Shown here one piece after another: positions 63,821 to 64,000 of a stretch of 64,000 bases of DNA. Position numbers and translations under genes: made by a program. Each line of letters begins with the position of its first letter. The stretch's first letter is position 1. Under the pieces are notes generated by a model. That model was not told the origin of the DNA, did not search any database, and saw only the letters and a list, made by a program, of their open reading frames with translations. The DNA is taken from positions 10,382,550 to 10,446,549 of the forward strand of contig NC_044925.1 of assembly GCF_003576645.1 (NCBI RefSeq), in the 5' to 3' direction. The DNA comes from Ipomoea triloba (Eukaryota; Streptophyta; Magnoliopsida; Solanales; Convolvulaceae).

Positions 63821-64000
63821 TCAACCCAACTCTATCATTCCCAATTCTAACCTTAGTTGAGAGAATCTATTTTCACATAACGCTTTTGTGAAAATATCTG
63901 CTAGTTGCTCCTCCGTTGCAACATATTCCAAAGTGATGTCCTTTTTCTCAACGTGGTCTCGGATGAAGTGATACTTAATATCAATATGCTTTGTTCTGGA
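63821..64000 (-). CDS. Copia RNase H C-terminus (partial at window edge)
   Basis: Sixty codons running in from beyond the window: SRTKHIDIKYHFIRDHVEKK, LEYVATEEQLADIFTKAL, ending LGMIELG and a stop. This is the conserved end of Ty1/copia polyproteins (TKHIDIKYHFIRD and QLADIFTK). It places the SIRE downstream ORFs correctly after pol for this copy. Confidence 0.9.
   Translation of the reverse strand, partial: SRTKHIDIKYHFIRDHVEKKDITLEYVATEEQLADIFTKALCENRFSQLRLELGMIELG

Overview
This is a nuclear, repeat-dominated window from a flowering plant, most likely a eudicot. It holds Ty1/copia SIRE-type and Ty3/gypsy retrotransposons with initiator-methionine tRNA primer sites, PIF/Harbinger, MULE, hAT, CACTA and Stowaway elements, plant-type Helitrons, a tRNA-derived SINE, and spliced genes with short AT-rich introns. 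The species cannot be fixed from the sequence. Only two stretches look like ordinary host genes: a three-exon gene for a small acidic nuclear protein (38749-40791, minus) and a two-exon RWP-RK (RKD-like) transcription factor gene (52637-53582, plus). Almost everything else is a transposon or a transposon relic, often nested.

Layout. 1-2000: PIF/Harbinger relic (transposase N-terminus plus Myb/SANT ORF, middle deleted). 2797-7418: truncated Stowaway, then a 3.26 kb gypsy LTR that cuts a MULE transposase relic. 7601-9295: four tandem ~423 bp units. 9632-10350: copia LTR and broken gag. 11073-11607: fold-back MULE MITE. 13896-18545: several LTR-retrotransposon ends and an orphan CACTA terminus. 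19030-28575: an old inverted-repeat element split by two head-to-tail Helitrons; the second Helitron contains a young deleted copia element and a SINE. 29575-31995: probable Helitron holding a Pack-MULE that carries an SCP/FCP1-type phosphatase gene fragment. 32452-35418: hAT element with nested MULE-type repeats. 35580-37392: third Helitron, with a gene-exon-like ORF. 37507-38110: second copy of the fold-back MITE.

From 38749 to 40791 lies the acidic-protein gene, with telo-box motifs upstream. It is followed by Tourist (41174) and hAT (42233) MITEs, a Helitron (43715-45253), a 264-base assembly gap, another fold-back MULE MITE (46017), minisatellite-bearing elements and a perfect 65 bp inverted repeat (47540-47720). 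From 49846 to the end, SIRE-type copia sequence on the minus strand dominates: a 3' LTR (49846), the RWP-RK gene lying antisense next to that element's 3' end, gag-protease-integrase and 5' LTR of a second element (53625-59525) inserted into the integrase of a third (59526-60686), and the env-like ORFs and RNase H tail of a further copy (60806-64000). Five isolated N bases in this part (53624, 60687, 62822, 63302, 63426) each sit where the reading breaks, so the order of SIRE pieces across them should not be trusted.

There is no operon or pathway here. The interesting biology is gene capture (Pack-MULE, Helitrons, possibly a SIRE element), a recurring group of fold-back MULEs with similar GAG-starting termini, and Helitron termini that carry E2F-like sites.
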